64,000 nucleotides of DNA from Echinarachnius parma. Lineage: Eukaryota > Echinodermata > Echinoidea > Clypeasteroida > Echinarachniidae. Position 1 is the stretch's first letter. Each line of letters opens with the position of its first letter. This document shows positions 45,163 to 56,751 of this stretch, piece by piece. The stretch is from positions 1-64,000 of the forward strand of contig JBAMJV010011224.1 of the NCBI GenBank assembly GCA_037951105.1, given 5' to 3'. The notes beneath the pieces are model-generated. The model worked only from the letters and a program-made list of their open reading frames with translations, had not been told where the DNA came from and made no database searches. The translations under genes and the position numbers were made by a program.

Positions 45163-45665
45163 ATCCATCCTTTCTCCTCCTTGACCTTGTCCTCATCAGC
45201 ATTGTCCTCCCCCTTCCTCCTTGACCTTGTCCTCATCAGCATTGTCCTCCCCCTTCCTCCTTGACCTTGTCCTCATCAGCATTGTCCCCCCGTTCCTCCT
45301 TGACCTTGTCCTCATCAGCATTGTCCTCCCCCTTCCTCCTTGACCTTGTCCTCTCCAGCATTGTCCCCCCCCCCCGTTCCTCCTTGACCTTGTCCTCATC
45401 AGCATTGTCCTCCCCCTTCCTCCTTGACCTTGTCCTCTCCAGCATTGTCCCCCCCCCCCGTTCCTCCTTGACCTTGTCCTCATCAGCATTGTCCTCCCCC
45501 TTCCTCCTTGACCTTGTCCTCTCCAGCATTGTCCCCCCCCCCCGTTCCTCCTTGACCTTGTCCTCATCAGCATTGTCCTCCCCCTTCCTCCTTGACCTTG
45601 TCCTCATCAGCATTGTCCCCCCTTCCTCCTTGACCTTGTCCTCATCAGCATTGTCCTCCCCCTTC
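45163..45665 (+). repeat. 40-bp minisatellite with ~84-bp higher-order unit
   Basis: About twelve copies of a unit starting TTCCTCCTTGACCTTGTCCT. Plain 40-bp units (CATCAGCATTGTCCTCCCCC) alternate in the middle with longer ones (CTCCAGCATTGTCC plus a C run and G), giving a two-unit period of about 84 bp repeated three times. It lies in intron 4. The long open frames on both strands, including an acidic EDNADEDKVKEE repeat on the minus strand, are by-products. Confidence 0.95.
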
Positions 45666-45925
45666 TCACTTCAACCATCTATAAGTTTCTCCTCCTACCC
45701 TCTTCCTCTCCCCCTCCTCCCCTCTATACCCTCTTCTTCCTTGGCCTCTTCCTCCCCTTTTCCTCATCCTCCCCTCTTGTTTTACTTATCCCTCCTCCAC
45801 CTCCTGCCTATCCCATCTCCACCCTCTTCTATTCCTTCTCATTCTCTTTATTTGTCTTTCTCCATTTCTCCTTTTCCACTGCTACCTGTTTCTTCTGTAT
45901 TCTTCACTTTCCATTCTTCCTATAT
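45666..45925 (+). repeat. polypyrimidine tract
   Basis: Strongly C/T-rich for about 250 bases directly after the minisatellite. It could form triplex structures. No coding meaning. Confidence 0.8.
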
Positions 45926-46417
45926 ATAATTCGCCCTCATTCGTGTTCCTTCATGTCTCTCAAGTCAATCCTCACAACATTCATCATTTGTCCAGCTTGT
46001 GTATGCAATTAATATAGCCTTCAGTATCTGTTAGGAGTCTTTTTTTTTACAGTGGTCGATGAAATGGCATTGCATTTTTCCTTGGAGACTTGGAACATTA
46101 TTGCAGCTGATAATAGTGTGTTAGATTGTCACCTTTAGTATTCAAGGTGGGCAAGAGCATGACGCATTATTCTCTGTTTCCGTCTAACAACACATTAATA
46201 AACACTACCAATGCTTGTCAAAATGCACATGACATCACTTTGACATAGGCCATATGTTCTGAGATATGTTACCAGTACATTAAGAAATGACTATGTGAAG
46301 TGAACAAAATGTTAACATTATTTTTCTTATAAAAAATTATTCTTTCTTATTAAACACTAATATTTACAAGTAAACTTTAATGCCAACTTTCTGTCTTCTC
46401 CCCACATTGTTAACCAG
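45926..46417. other. intron 4 sequence, nothing recognised
   Basis: AT-rich up to the acceptor of exon 5. Confidence 0.5.
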
Positions 46418-46513
46418 GTTGCAATACGAGTCGAGACAATCACCAAGCTTACCAAAGAGCGGACAGCGTTTGTGGTTCCCAATGCAATCGGTATCCAGAC
46501 ACCCTCAGAAAAG
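46418..46513 (+). CDS. GRAMD1-like: GRAM-domain gene, exon 5 (GRAM, late part)
   Basis: Acceptor TTGTTAACCAG, donor GAAAAG|GTCAGT, 96 bases, phase 0 on both sides. It reads VAIRVETITKLTKERTAFVV, then PNAIGIQTPSEK. In GRAMD1 and GRAMD2 proteins the matching segment is I...(V/I)..(I/L).K.KTA..(V/I)PNA(I/L).I.T. The SEK ending favours GRAMD1, where an aromatic H(F)FF.SF segment and the domain's final helix follow. That next exon is not visible in the remaining 17.5 kb. Confidence 0.92.
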
Positions 46514-46599
46514 GTCAGTAGTCTGTGGTATAGACACGAGCAGAGCTGCCAACCATTCCATTTTGCCAGAATTTTTCACCTTTCAACCATAATTATGGC

Positions 46600-46745
46600 A
46601 TTCCCTTTTCTATGTAAAATCACATTTCCCTTATTTTCAATCATATTATATACAGTAGGTATGAGAATCCCTTTCCCCTAATTTTAAATCATATAATATA
46701 TTAGGATCCCTTTCCCCTTATTTTCAATCATATTATATATTTCAT
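46600..46745 (+). repeat. ~51 bp tandem repeat
   Basis: TCCCTTTCCCCTTATTTTCAATCATATTATATA occurs about three times with minor changes. Confidence 0.8.
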
Positions 46746-46764
46746 CTATGGTGAATGCAATATA

Positions 46765-47035
46765 TAGTGACCACTGAAGGGAAGCAAGAATACCACTGTA
46801 GATAGGTGACCTCTATATACAGGTTCTTTTACATTCTTTTTCTCTGCAGGGGATCACTCCCAGTGGCCACTATAGACAGGTGGCTGGTAAGACAGGTTTG
46901 ACTGTAACTATAATACAGAGTATTTATTGAGGGTTTGACTGTCAATGAACCTGTCTATAGAGGTCACCTGTCTACACTGGTATTCTTGCTTCCCTTCATT
47001 GGTCACTATTACACTATAGACAGGTTTGACTGTAA
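46765..47035. mobile_element. inverted-repeat element (TATAGTGACCACTGAAGGGAAGC arms)
   Basis: GTGACCACTGAAGGGAAGCA .. GGTGACCTCTATATACAGGTTC is complementary to GAACCTGTCTATAGAGGTCA .. TGCTTCCCTTCATTGGTCAC. TAGACAGGTTTGACTGTAA occurs at the inner and outer edges (46885 region and 47015-47035). Non-coding. A splice-like CTGCAG near 46848 lies inside it. Confidence 0.75.
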
Positions 47036-47610
47036 TTTGTTTCCCTTATATAAGGTCATATTTAAATAGCTTCCACAAAAGACCTTACCTGTAAATTTAC
47101 CTGTTAATTACCTGATAATTAAGAAACTATACCCTGTAAGTAGAAACAAAACTAAATCTGTAAGGACAAAAATAGATTTTGTTTTGTGCAACAACATTTT
47201 TCCCTTGAACATGATATAATTTGTGTCATGAGCATCTCCTTTGTTGATTTTTGTGCAATACAAGAAACTGCGAGCAGAAAACTCACTATGTCGTATGGGG
47301 GTAATGATAATACAACAGTTTTGAGCATTGATATGTTGCCTTTAATAAGCACTGTGTATCACTGTCATTTGTCCCCGTTATATAACGTCATATTTAAATA
47401 GCTACCACAGAAGATCTAGCCTTAGCTTACTGGGAAACTAAACTCTGTATAAAAGATGGATGACCTGCAATTTGGTATTTTGTTCAAGGATTTTTCCTGG
47501 CAAACAACAGTTTTTCCCCCTCGTGATATCTGTGTGCCATTTTAAGCGTCTCCTTGGTTGAATATATGAGAAACCGCACGCAATAAAAAATCACTATTGT
47601 CGTATCGTGC
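47036..47610 (+). repeat. tandem duplication, ~340 bp unit
   Basis: GTTATATAAnGTCATATTTAAATAGCT, then CATTTTTCCC or GTTTTTCCCC, GAGCATCTCCTTTG or AGCGTCTCCTTGG, GAAACTGCGnGC and TCACTATnGTCGTAT occur at about 47042 and 47380. Confidence 0.8.
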
Positions 47611-47619
47611 CTGTTTCGT

Positions 47620-49430
47620 GATTAAAAAACCTTGGGGTAACCTATGAGTGTTCAATGTCGTATTGGGTTCCGGGCTCATAATTACGCAGGAGATAGACTT
47701 TCTGCACGTACAAACGTACTTGTAACCGTATCATAGTGGGAGGAAATGGTCATTGTGGTCATTATAAAGACATGTTTTTCCAAAGGATATTAACCCGTTT
47801 GGTACGAGAGTTTGCAATCCCCATAGAGTTGATACAGATAATTATTATTTAAAAAAATGTATTATATTTTTCAAAGAAAAAGAAGCAAAGTTATATTGCA
47901 TACATGTAGAATTGAAAATCTAAAACTATAACACCGGAGATTGATTTTCAGCGAAAAAATGTACTTGAGATGCTACAGTGGGAGGTGGACGTAGCCATTG
48001 TGATAATTTAAATAAAAACATGTTCCATATTTCCAAGATCTAAGGTGATAGCACTAGTTAGAGATTGTTTTTCAGCATCACAGGAAGTAAAAAAAGGTTG
48101 TTGTGATTTTTTACAGCGAGTAGTATAGGGTTCTGGGATCATTATATTTGCTGGGGATAGGATTTCAGCAGCGAAATTATGTTCTTGAGACGATCGTGGG
48201 AGGTTGAACCAATCATTGTGATCAGTATAAAACAAAATCTTGTTTAATAGATATTTTCCAATGAATACAAGAAGCCAAGTTGTTGCATAGACTTCAAGAT
48301 GTAAGCTGATTACACAAGAGATTGATTTTCAGGGAAGAAGAAGAAGAGGCAAATTTTGTTGTATAGACCTGAAGATCTAAGATGATAAATCTTGATTGAT
48401 TTTCAGCGTAACGGGAGGTGATAAAGGTTGCTGTAATTTTTTACAGCGAGTAGTATAAGGTTCTGGGATCATTATTTTTGCTGAGGATAGGGTTTCAGCA
48501 GCGGAAATATGTTCTTCGAGACGATATCGTGGGAGATGGATGCAACCATTGTAATAATTATATTTACATTTTTTTCTTCTCTATTTTCAATGAATATTAT
48601 TAAGAAGAAGCAGCAATATTTTTTTTGTGCAAAGACTTCAAAATCTCAGAAGATTACACTAGGGACTGAATTTCAGCGAACAAATGTGCTAGAGATGATA
48701 CCACAGAAAGTGAAAAAGGTTTTTGTGATAGAATTAATTTTGATAATTATTTTTTTAAAACATGTTCTTTATTTTCCAATGAATATTTAGAAGAAGTTCT
48801 AAGCAAAGTTTTGTTTTGCATAGACTTCAAGATTACTTTTGCTTGACTAAAGTCAAGATTATGACCATACATGGTTTTTTTGAACACCCCATTTTATTTG
48901 TAAAACTAAGATTTGGATATGAAAATAAATAACAGAAAGATCTAAGATGGTTACACCAGAGATTGATTTTCAACGAACAAATATGCTTGAGATGATACCA
49001 TAGGAAGTGAAAAAGGTTGTTTTGATGTATTACAGTCAGTGGTATTGGGTTCTGAGATCATAATTACGCTGGGGATAGAATTTCAGCATAAACATCTTCT
49101 TGAGACAATATCGTGGGAGGTGGAAGCAATCATTGTGATAACTATTTTGAAGAAAGAAAAAACACATACTATATTATTTTCCAATGAATATTATAAGAAG
49201 AACCAATGCTGTCTTTTTGTTTACACAGAATTCAAGATGTAAGATGATAACATTTGTAAGAGATTGATATTCAGTGTACGAAACACTTGAGATATGATAC
49301 AGTGGGAAGAGAACAAGGTTAAATATTCCCAAGATTATTATACAAATACATTGCCTAGACTCCGAGATTATGCTGTGATTGAAATTTGCTTGAGACGATA
49401 TCGTAGGATGAGTTTTCAAGCTAGAGGATG
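47620..49430 (+). repeat. degenerate tandem array with two alternating motifs
   Basis: Motif A (GAGATTGATTTTCAGCGnA, AAATGTnCTTGAGATGATAC, then AGTGAAAAAGGTTGTTGTGAT) and motif B (AGTnGTATnGGGTTCTGnGATC, GCTGGGGATAG, TTTCAGCAnnG, GAGACGATATCGTGGGAGGTGGA, CAATCATTGTGAT) alternate at roughly 120-250 bp spacing, with about nine occurrences from 47640 to 49400. The resulting open frames, such as 48509-48790 and 49039-49242, are repeat-derived. Confidence 0.8.
47791..47838 (-). repeat. short TTAA-bounded element, family 2, partial
   Basis: TTAACCCGTTTGGTACGAGA, then TTGCAATCCCCATAGAG. It is inserted within the array above. Confidence 0.5.
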
Positions 49431-51787
49431 AAGAGTGTACAGATGATGCTGTTTAGAATTAAGTCAAACCTGTTCTTGTAATTATCATTATTTAAAGACC
49501 GCCTGCCTATAAGGACCATTTTCTTTTATCCCCAGAAAGCATTTTTAAATTGTAAATTAACATATCTATATGAAATTTTTCATATCAACTACTCTTCTCT
49601 GTCTCCATTTGATGGTCTATGTATATCTATTAATATTTATAAAGTAAATGTCACTAATAAAAGAAAATGATATCAATGAGTCGTACATAAATATAAACAT
49701 ACATATATAATAGGAAAAAACGTTAAATAAACACTGTGTGTCTATAAACATGCATGATTTGACGTCATATCTTGATCAAACATAATTGTCACCAAATTAC
49801 CTTTCAAGGTGCAATGCGATGTGGCAAATAAGCCTCTAATTAGTTAAAATGATGATTTATTTCACAAACATGAAATGGTGAAATGAAAGTGAAACTGGTA
49901 TTAGTGTACAGTATTGGAAGCTCCTCATTCAGTTTGTACAGGTCTATATACCCTAGTGCCTGCATTGACCATCAAAGGCTCTTTGGCATTTTGCACTCTA
50001 CAAATATATATTTCTAATTTTATTATTATTTAAAAAGATGAAATGAAATGTAAAGCATAAATTGTAAATTTCAACTACCAATTCAATATTTATTATCAAA
50101 TGAACAAATGACTGATATTTATAATTAGCATTAATACAATGTGTACATCTCTGATGTCGGAAGAACATGCACGCTCCACAGACTATAGTCTGAATATATT
50201 TGAAACCAGTCCTGAATGGGTTATCACTCGTTAGAATAACATGAATGGAAATACAAATGAGGTGTGGAAATTACATACATGTAGTTTTTTTTTTTTTATG
50301 GAAACAAAACTTCCCTACTAGATTTTGCAAACCCCTATAGAGTTTCCTAACAGGTTCTCGTACGCAATGGGTTAACGGCATCTGCTTTCAAGTACAAAAT
50401 GTGGCTCAATGGATTTGCCGAGCATGAATATGATAATAAAACCATAAGAACTGTACATGAACATTGTAACAGTATGTGTTCTCAAGGAATTGCTATGATA
50501 ATGCTTTTTTTTAAACAGCTGCCATAATATTCCTTGTAAGTGCTATTGAACGGGTGGTCATGCGGACCTGAATTGCCAATTTGTCGCAATAAGTACCGTT
50601 GTTATTTCTGAGGGAAAACATCCCACTAGATACTGTACATGAGTTCTTTTACATAAATGATAGTGTAAAAAATACTGTAAAGCGCTTGAAAGATGATATT
50701 GTATGATATTATATGCCATATATAAACCAAGCCGTTTATTATTGTTATTATTGTTATTATTATTATCATTATCATTACTATTATTTTTATCATTATATCA
50801 AAATTTTCCTACTGTTTCAAATCTAATTCCCATTATCTTTTATTGCATTTATTGCATGTGTATGCCCTTTCAAATACACACACAATGCATTAAACAAAAT
50901 AATAATAATTGGGGTCATTTACCGCCCTGAAAAATATGAAAAAGCCTCAGAATAGATTTTTGGTTTAACAATTTCATTAAGTACAATTTCAAACAAATTT
51001 CAAAGTATTACCAATTATAAGGCAGGTAATCTTGAAAAGTAGCCTTTGAAATAATGAGAGTCAGAAATAAGCATAGCTTTTTGTCCTAGAAGAATCTTCG
51101 TCAAGGCAAAAATGACACATACACACAAACTGATAAATGCAAACATGCACACAGATACATCATACATCATATGTTTATTGTGCACCATTTTCACATCTAA
51201 TGTAGATCTCTGTATAATGCACAGGCAACATCTGTCAATACTAGAATAGTCCTAGGCCAGAATGTAGAACTCTTAAACTGATGCCCCCATTTTGGTTAGA
51301 TATTATATGGTGATGTTAAAATTACATATTAAAATTGTTTCCTCCTCTTATTCAACCTTTTCCCATATCGAAAATAAAACAAAACTGTTTTGTTATCACC
51401 TACTAGTTTGGTTTTTATGTTATATAGTTGTATTTAAATTGACATTTTTGTCACAGCTTTTCTTATTTTGATATATCGAGGGGAGCGGCATTTCATCTTC
51501 ATGTAATTTAGAATATGTCGCCAGACCGGGAATATTGAACTGTACAACGAACCCATGCCCACCACCCACCATTTTGGTGTGATAAACCCATATCTCAACT
51601 TGTCTTGTTATCTTTACACTCTCGGTTGAGTATCCCATTAGTTGTGGAGTCCCTGGAGTACTAGGGGCGATTTTTACTTTAGAACATCAATTCTTCATGA
51701 ACCCCAGTCGGAGATCCAGGGGCATTAATAACAATTCTAGGAATTCATGTATATATGTTGGCCCAATATTTAACCTTTTCCCTATAC
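49431..51787. other. unassigned stretch with repeat fragments
   Basis: Positions 50195-50225 and 50311-50374 are reversed short elements (families 1 and 2; the latter CCTACTAGATTTTGCAAACC ... ACGCAATGGGTTAA). Positions 50655-50790 hold a SINE 3' tail (AAAGCGCTTGAAAGATGATA, then an ATT run). No further GRAM gene exon was found by eye. Confidence 0.5.
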
Positions 51788-53020
51788 CCAGGGGGCAAAC
51801 CACCATTTTTTTAGGATTTCAGCTTTTGCCTGTTGTAAAAGGTTGGCCATCAGAAATGGCTTCTAGGACCTTCTAGGATCACAACCTAGGTGGACAACCT
51901 CGCGAACTAGCTGCTGGAAGTCCACAGAATGAGTTTCAAGAAAACCACACCTATATGCACTTAATAGTGTGTTTCAGCCTTAGGGGTCATGAACACCCAG
52001 TCGCACATCTTGCAAAATTACACCACAATGCACGCCTGATTCCAACTTGTTTTTTTTTTTGGAGGGTCTTCCTCAGAATATTTGAGCATATTGCAGCTTT
52101 GGTTAATACTGTGTCATACGTCGTTACAAAGTGGTGCGTCACACACGGACGTGAAATTTCGTATACAGCGCTTATGTATAAAATACAAATAAATGCTTAA
52201 GAGTCAAAAATAGGATTTTTTAATCTTTAAAAACCTAATTCGCTTTTGAAATACCTATGAAGATCATTATACAGCGACACCAGCTATGTTAATTGATAAA
52301 TCAATACAAAACATAAGCAATACAAACAAACAAATACATAAGAATATGAGTTTTCAATGTATTAATTTGTTTAGATGTGTTATATTTGCGATGAAAATTA
52401 TACAAAATTCATCTAAAACATCATAACCTTTCATTCACAAATTTGAATCAGATTGGGGGAGGTGTGTGTTTGTCTTGGGGGGGGGGGGGGGGGGGGGTTG
52501 AAGGGGGTTAACAAGACCAACCATACCTCATCAATGGGCTCCAAAAATAACTATAATCGAGGACTACTCACCCAGTATGGACGAAGGGTAACTGAAGGCT
52601 TACATGACAAGTTCCAAGCATAGTATATTACTAGTTTTTAAAAGAGGTACATTATGAAGCTTGAAAGGGGGTATTATTGTCTCCAGAAGCAACCAAGTAT
52701 GCAATATGCTCAAATTTGGTATCAAACGATGCGCAGGACTCTAGGGAAGACCTCAATGAAAAGACGTGCTGGAATCAGCAGGCATTGTGGTGTAATTATG
52801 CAAGATGTGTGACTGGGTATGCATGACCCCTAAGGCGGCTGAAACACACTTTTTAGCTGCATAAGGGGTGAATATCTTTAAAACCCATCATGTGGACTTC
52901 CAGCAGCTAGTTTGCGAGGTTGTCCACCTAGGTTGTGATCCTAGGAGGTCCTAGAAGCCATTTCTAGTGATCAACCTTTTACAAAAGGCAAAAGCTGAAA
53001 AACCCCTTTTGCCCCCTGAG
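51788..53020. mobile_element. TA-flanked foldback element (CCCAGGGGGCAAA ends), deleted copy
   Basis: Starts CCCAGGGGGCAAACCACC and ends TTTTGCCCCCTGAG, flanked by TA. The arms carry CAGCTTTTGCCTGTTGTAAA, GGATCACAACCTAGGTGGAC, CTGCTGGAAGTCCAC and ATTACACCACAATGCA in inverted copies. The centre contains a poly-G tract (52479-52497) and CACCCAGTATGGACGAAG. Compared with the copy at 54080 it lacks the coding core, so it is a non-autonomous derivative. Confidence 0.9.
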
Positions 53021-53041
53021 TACTTTACCAAAACTCAATAT

Positions 53042-53342
53042 CCCTTTAACAATAAAATCATGGGACAGGTTTCGGTTTAAAATTTCCCTTTCGTTCAAAA
53101 GATATTTACGATTGAAGTGTTCAGATGTTAAATTATCCACTGGACCACGAAAACCGTGTACAAAGTGAGTGCAATGAGTTGGGTTAATATCACATTTTTG
53201 CTCATTACTCGGCCATATAACGTCCATTTAACTTGAAATTTTCACACAGCACCCAGTGGACATATTATATAACAATAAAATTCATTGTATCAATCACTAA
53301 TCACTTTTTGCACATGTCAACAAAGTTACTAGATCCCTTTAA
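53042..53342 (-). mobile_element. TTAA MITE (AGGGATCTAGTAAC ends), copy 5, internally shortened
   Basis: GGACAGGTTTCGGTTTAAAATTTCCC, ATTACTCGGCCATATAACGTCC and the right end GTTACTAGATCCCTTTAA match copies 1-4. The other terminus is missing about 70 bp. It lies just outside the preceding foldback. Confidence 0.8.
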
Positions 53343-53879
53343 CATGTATCATGTACAATAACTATACAGTCGACTCCTCTGTGAATTATATGCGTCTCAC
53401 TTTCAATCACGAATCACGTGTATAACTAATTGGTTATGTATGCCAATTGCTTTGTATGGAAAGGGTCAATTAAAATAATTTAATTGATTTTTCCATCAGG
53501 GCGTAGATTCAAATGTGATATTGTGTTCTTTTCTAACCATAATTTTTTAATTTGCTTTGTGTCTCGTTTTCAACAAAGCAAGTTGGGCATGGATGCAATT
53601 CTTGAATAATTTACACGCCACTTACTTGGTATAATCTGCATTATTATCTCGGTAATGAAATGCTAAAACATGTCGTCAATCATATTCCTAAAGTCGAAAG
53701 TAATTTCGTTAATGGAAATCTGTTGCAGCTCAATCGAAAACTAGGTGTATTTGCATTTCATTTTCGAAAGAGATGAAATTACACGTTCGAATCGTTTCTC
53801 TAAAAAACACGTTAAAAACACGTTACACGTACAAGGTCTCCAAATAGGTCCCCAATAATTTATTTTTACTGATTGAATT
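53343..53879. other. unassigned AT-rich spacer
   Basis: Nothing recognisable. Confidence 0.5.
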
Positions 53880-54079
53880 GTTTGTGGTGGTTGAAACGAT
53901 TCTACATGTAGAGAAAATTAATACATTGATTTAGAGTGATATATTGGTGAATTGTATGGTTGAAATGATTGATTGAAATGATTCTACCTGTAGAGAAAAT
54001 GAATAATTTGTTCTAGAGAGATACATCGGTGACTTTTATGGTTGATATGATTCTACCTGTAGAGAAAATGAATAAATTA
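53880..54079 (+). repeat. ~80 bp tandem repeat, about three copies
   Basis: GGTTGAAAnGATTCTACnTGTAGAGAAAATnAATA, then TAGAGnGATATATnGGTGA recurs near 53890, 53965 and 54035. The next foldback element is inserted at its end. Confidence 0.85.
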
Positions 54080-55179
54080 CCCAGGGGGCAAACCACAATT
54101 TTGTTAGGATTTCAGCTTTTGCCTGTTGTTAAAGGTTGGCCAACAGAAATGACTTCTAGACCTTCTAGGATCACAACCTAGGTGGACAACCTCGCGAACT
54201 AGCTACTGGAAGTCCGGATGAGTTTCAAGAAAACCACACCTAATGCACTAAATAGTGTGTTTTAGCCTTAGGGTCATGAATACCCAGTCACACATCTTGC
54301 ACAATTACACCACAATGCATGGTGATACAAGCTTGTTTTTTCATGGAGGTTTTCCCTAGAGTCTTGCGCATCGTTTGATACCAAATGTCACACTTCATTA
54401 CAACGTGATGCGTCACACATGGACGTGAAATTTCGAATACAGCGCTTATGTATGGAATGCAAATAACTCCCTAAGAGTTAATAATAGGCTATATTTTGAT
54501 CTTTAAAAACTTAATTCGATTTAAAAAACATATTAAGAGCATTATACAAGGACACCAACTATGTAAATTGATAAATCAATACAAAACAAAAGCAATACAA
54601 ACAAACAAATACATAAGAATATGAGTTGTCAATGTATTAACTTGTTTAGATTGCGTTAAAACGATACAAAATCCATCCGAAACATCATAACTTGTCATCA
54701 TTTGAATCAGATGCGGAGGAGGTGTGTGTGTGTGTGTGTATTTTTTTTTGGGGGGGGTGGTTGGAGGGGGTCACAAGACCATCAGTGGACTCCAACAAAA
54801 AATATAATCGAAGACTACTCACCCAGTATGGACGAAGTGTAACTGAAGGCTTACATGACAAGTACATAATATGAAGCTTGGAAGGGGGTACTGTTATTAA
54901 GGATTGGCCCCATAAAGTGGATTATAGGACCTTCTAGGAACACAATCTGTGTGCAAAACCTTGCTGGAAGTCCACGTCAAGCGTATACTGAAAAAACCCG
55001 TCTACACCAAACCACTCATCTCTGCCGAGTTGTAATATATGCTGCACATTCATTCATCAGTTTATCCAGCACACATCATATATGTCGTGTCATCGGGGAT
55101 AAAGAGCTGTAGTCGAGGTCATGGCAGTACTGGAAACCAAACCGTATACAGCAACAGCACATTCCTTCAATTCCAAAGC

Positions 55180-55709
55180 ATGGAACTGCCTTCTTCATGT
55201 ATAGGAACAGTTATTCTGGCACCCTTTAACACATCAACATGATATTGCCTTGCCCAGGTTTTCTGTGTAGTTGACACTAGAACTGCTTTTCTATCATTGA
55301 GGGACTATCCAAATTCTGTACATGATGGAAAGTTTGGCTTGGGAATGTGCGCATTTTTATCAATGATGGCATAAGAAGCTCGTTTGAGACAAAGGAGAAA
55401 AGCGTCCTCTTTACGAGGCAGTATCTTCAAGAGAGTTGACTCGTTGTTCAAGAACTTTTAAGCTCTCAGTTTTCCCAGATCGGAATCCTTAAACTGGTCT
55501 GCTTTGGTGCTGTAAACATCCATTGTGAGTTCTCGTGTCCGAGTGATAGTGACATATGGCGCACATTGCATCAACAACCACTGTTCTTTTACAGTTCGGT
55601 TGTCATTGACATTGACTACAACCTCTTTATCCCTGATGACACGATTCTGACCAGATGTATGGTGTGGGCTGGATGAATGGAGATGCAGCATAGAGGGAGC
55701 ATTATACAC
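55180..55709 (-). pseudogene. degenerate coding core of the foldback element, unidentified
   Basis: On the minus strand one frame reads nearly continuously for about 175 codons, broken by roughly three isolated stops. Segments include VIRDKEVVVNVNDNRTVKEQ, LTMDVYSTKADQFKDSDLGK, LLKILPRKEDAFLLCLKRAS, YAIIDKNAHIPKPNF and KTWARQYHVDVLKGARITV. The balanced, protein-like composition in an AT-rich setting argues for a decayed gene. I do not recognise a transposase catalytic motif. It could be part of the element's own transposase or replication protein, or a captured host sequence. Confidence 0.6.
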
Positions 55710-56214
55710 TTAAACTCTGTTTGTAGAGATGAGATGGCTGCATTTAGTGGGTTTTTTGTAGATGCTTTTCAAGTTCCGCTTCATGTGGACTTCCAGCAGC
55801 TAGACCAACTAGGTTGTGTTTCTAGTATAAGGTCATATGAGTCATGTATGTGGGCCAACCTTTAACATGAGCCAACTATGTTCATGTGTGTTATACCTCC
55901 TTTGCAAGCTTCACGATGTATCTCCTTATAGACCTAGAATGAGACTTGCCCTCACACGTGTCATGTAAGCCTACATACACACTTCGTCCAAACTGGGTGG
56001 ATAGACCTCGATTATAATTATTGTTGGAGTCCATTGATAAAAGGCTGGTCTTTTGAACACCCCTTTGAAATGTTTGAGGGCTGGTACTTTGAGGGCTGGT
56101 AAGACGGCATCATGTGACAGGGGAGGGATCAGCGTTGCCAATTACATTTGAACAGGGGTGCGATCGCCCAATTGTATGTATACTCAAGCCATGGAGCTGT
56201 ATTTAGGACATCTA

Positions 56215-56751
56215 AACTGGGCTCCAAAAGAAACTTATCACTTCTTCAGAGCGACACACATTAAAATCCAAAGCATAACAATTAATCATAATTGGGCATA
56301 GATTAGCTATAATACTCCTTAGCAAGCTCATTTAAAAAAAATTATGTATTCTTTAGTCAACAAAGAATAAAATAAGGTGAAATCGCAAGAGGTAATTTTT
56401 TTTAAATCACAGAAACTGCTCTCCTTCCGGGCACAGAGCTCTGTACGGACAATAGCCAGTCTAGTGGTTACATAACCTGCTTTGAAGTTGAATGAATAGC
56501 TATTGAAAGTTCTGAATAGACCACCTTTCGTGGAGGTTCGGAGCGAGCAGTTTCTGTGATTTTTGAAAAGTGAGCTGTAGTGATTCCATAGCATTTTTCT
56601 CTTTTTTGGCAAAAGCAAACTTTTGATTTTTCAGATATGCTTCATAAGGAGAATGATAGCTTATTTGTGTCTAAATATGATTCAATATGATGCTATGGAT
56701 TTTAGTGAGCGCCGCCCTAAAGAAGTGATAAGTTTCTTTTGGCGCCCAGTT
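56215..56751. mobile_element. nested TA-flanked inverted-repeat element (AACTGGGC ends)
   Basis: Starts AACTGGGCTCCAAAAGAAAC and ends GTTTCTTTTGGCGCCCAGTT, with TA on each side. The arms continue inward through CTTATCACTTCTT, and again through AAATCACAGAAACTGCTC near 56405 against GAGCAGTTTCTGTGATTTTT near 56540. 537 bp, no coding sequence identified. Confidence 0.85.

Larger units (their letters stand above)
21760..46513 (+). other. GRAMD1-like: GRAM-domain gene locus (GRAMD1/Aster-like), 5' part
   Basis: Five exons join without a frame break: 21760-21941, 31637-31697, 36177-36252, 44876-44979 and 46418-46513. All have GT donors and AG acceptors, and the phases match (2, 0, 1, 0). Together they give about 173 residues: an acidic, Asn-rich start, a basic Ser-rich linker and the first two thirds of a GRAM domain. 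In animals GRAMD1 (Aster) proteins sit in the ER membrane at contacts with the plasma membrane, where the GRAM domain binds anionic lipid and a later ASTER/VASt domain moves cholesterol. GRAMD2 proteins have the GRAM domain but no ASTER domain. The motif PDTE..I..YSCAL.RDILLQG and the ending PNAI.I.T.SEK favour GRAMD1. FHKLF and FVSENW.CFHS are also seen in GRAMD2. The later exons that would decide this are not in view. Confidence 0.85.

Noticed and set aside
45261..45929. 222-codon open frame on the + strand, and 125-codon acidic frames on the minus strand
   Set aside because: They are produced by the 40-bp minisatellite and the following pyrimidine tract. Both strands and several frames stay open only because of the repeat composition.
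46849..46893. Splice-like CTGCAG ... GGTAAGA segment that could be a small exon
   Set aside because: It sits inside an inverted-repeat element and encodes nothing resembling the expected next part of the GRAM domain.
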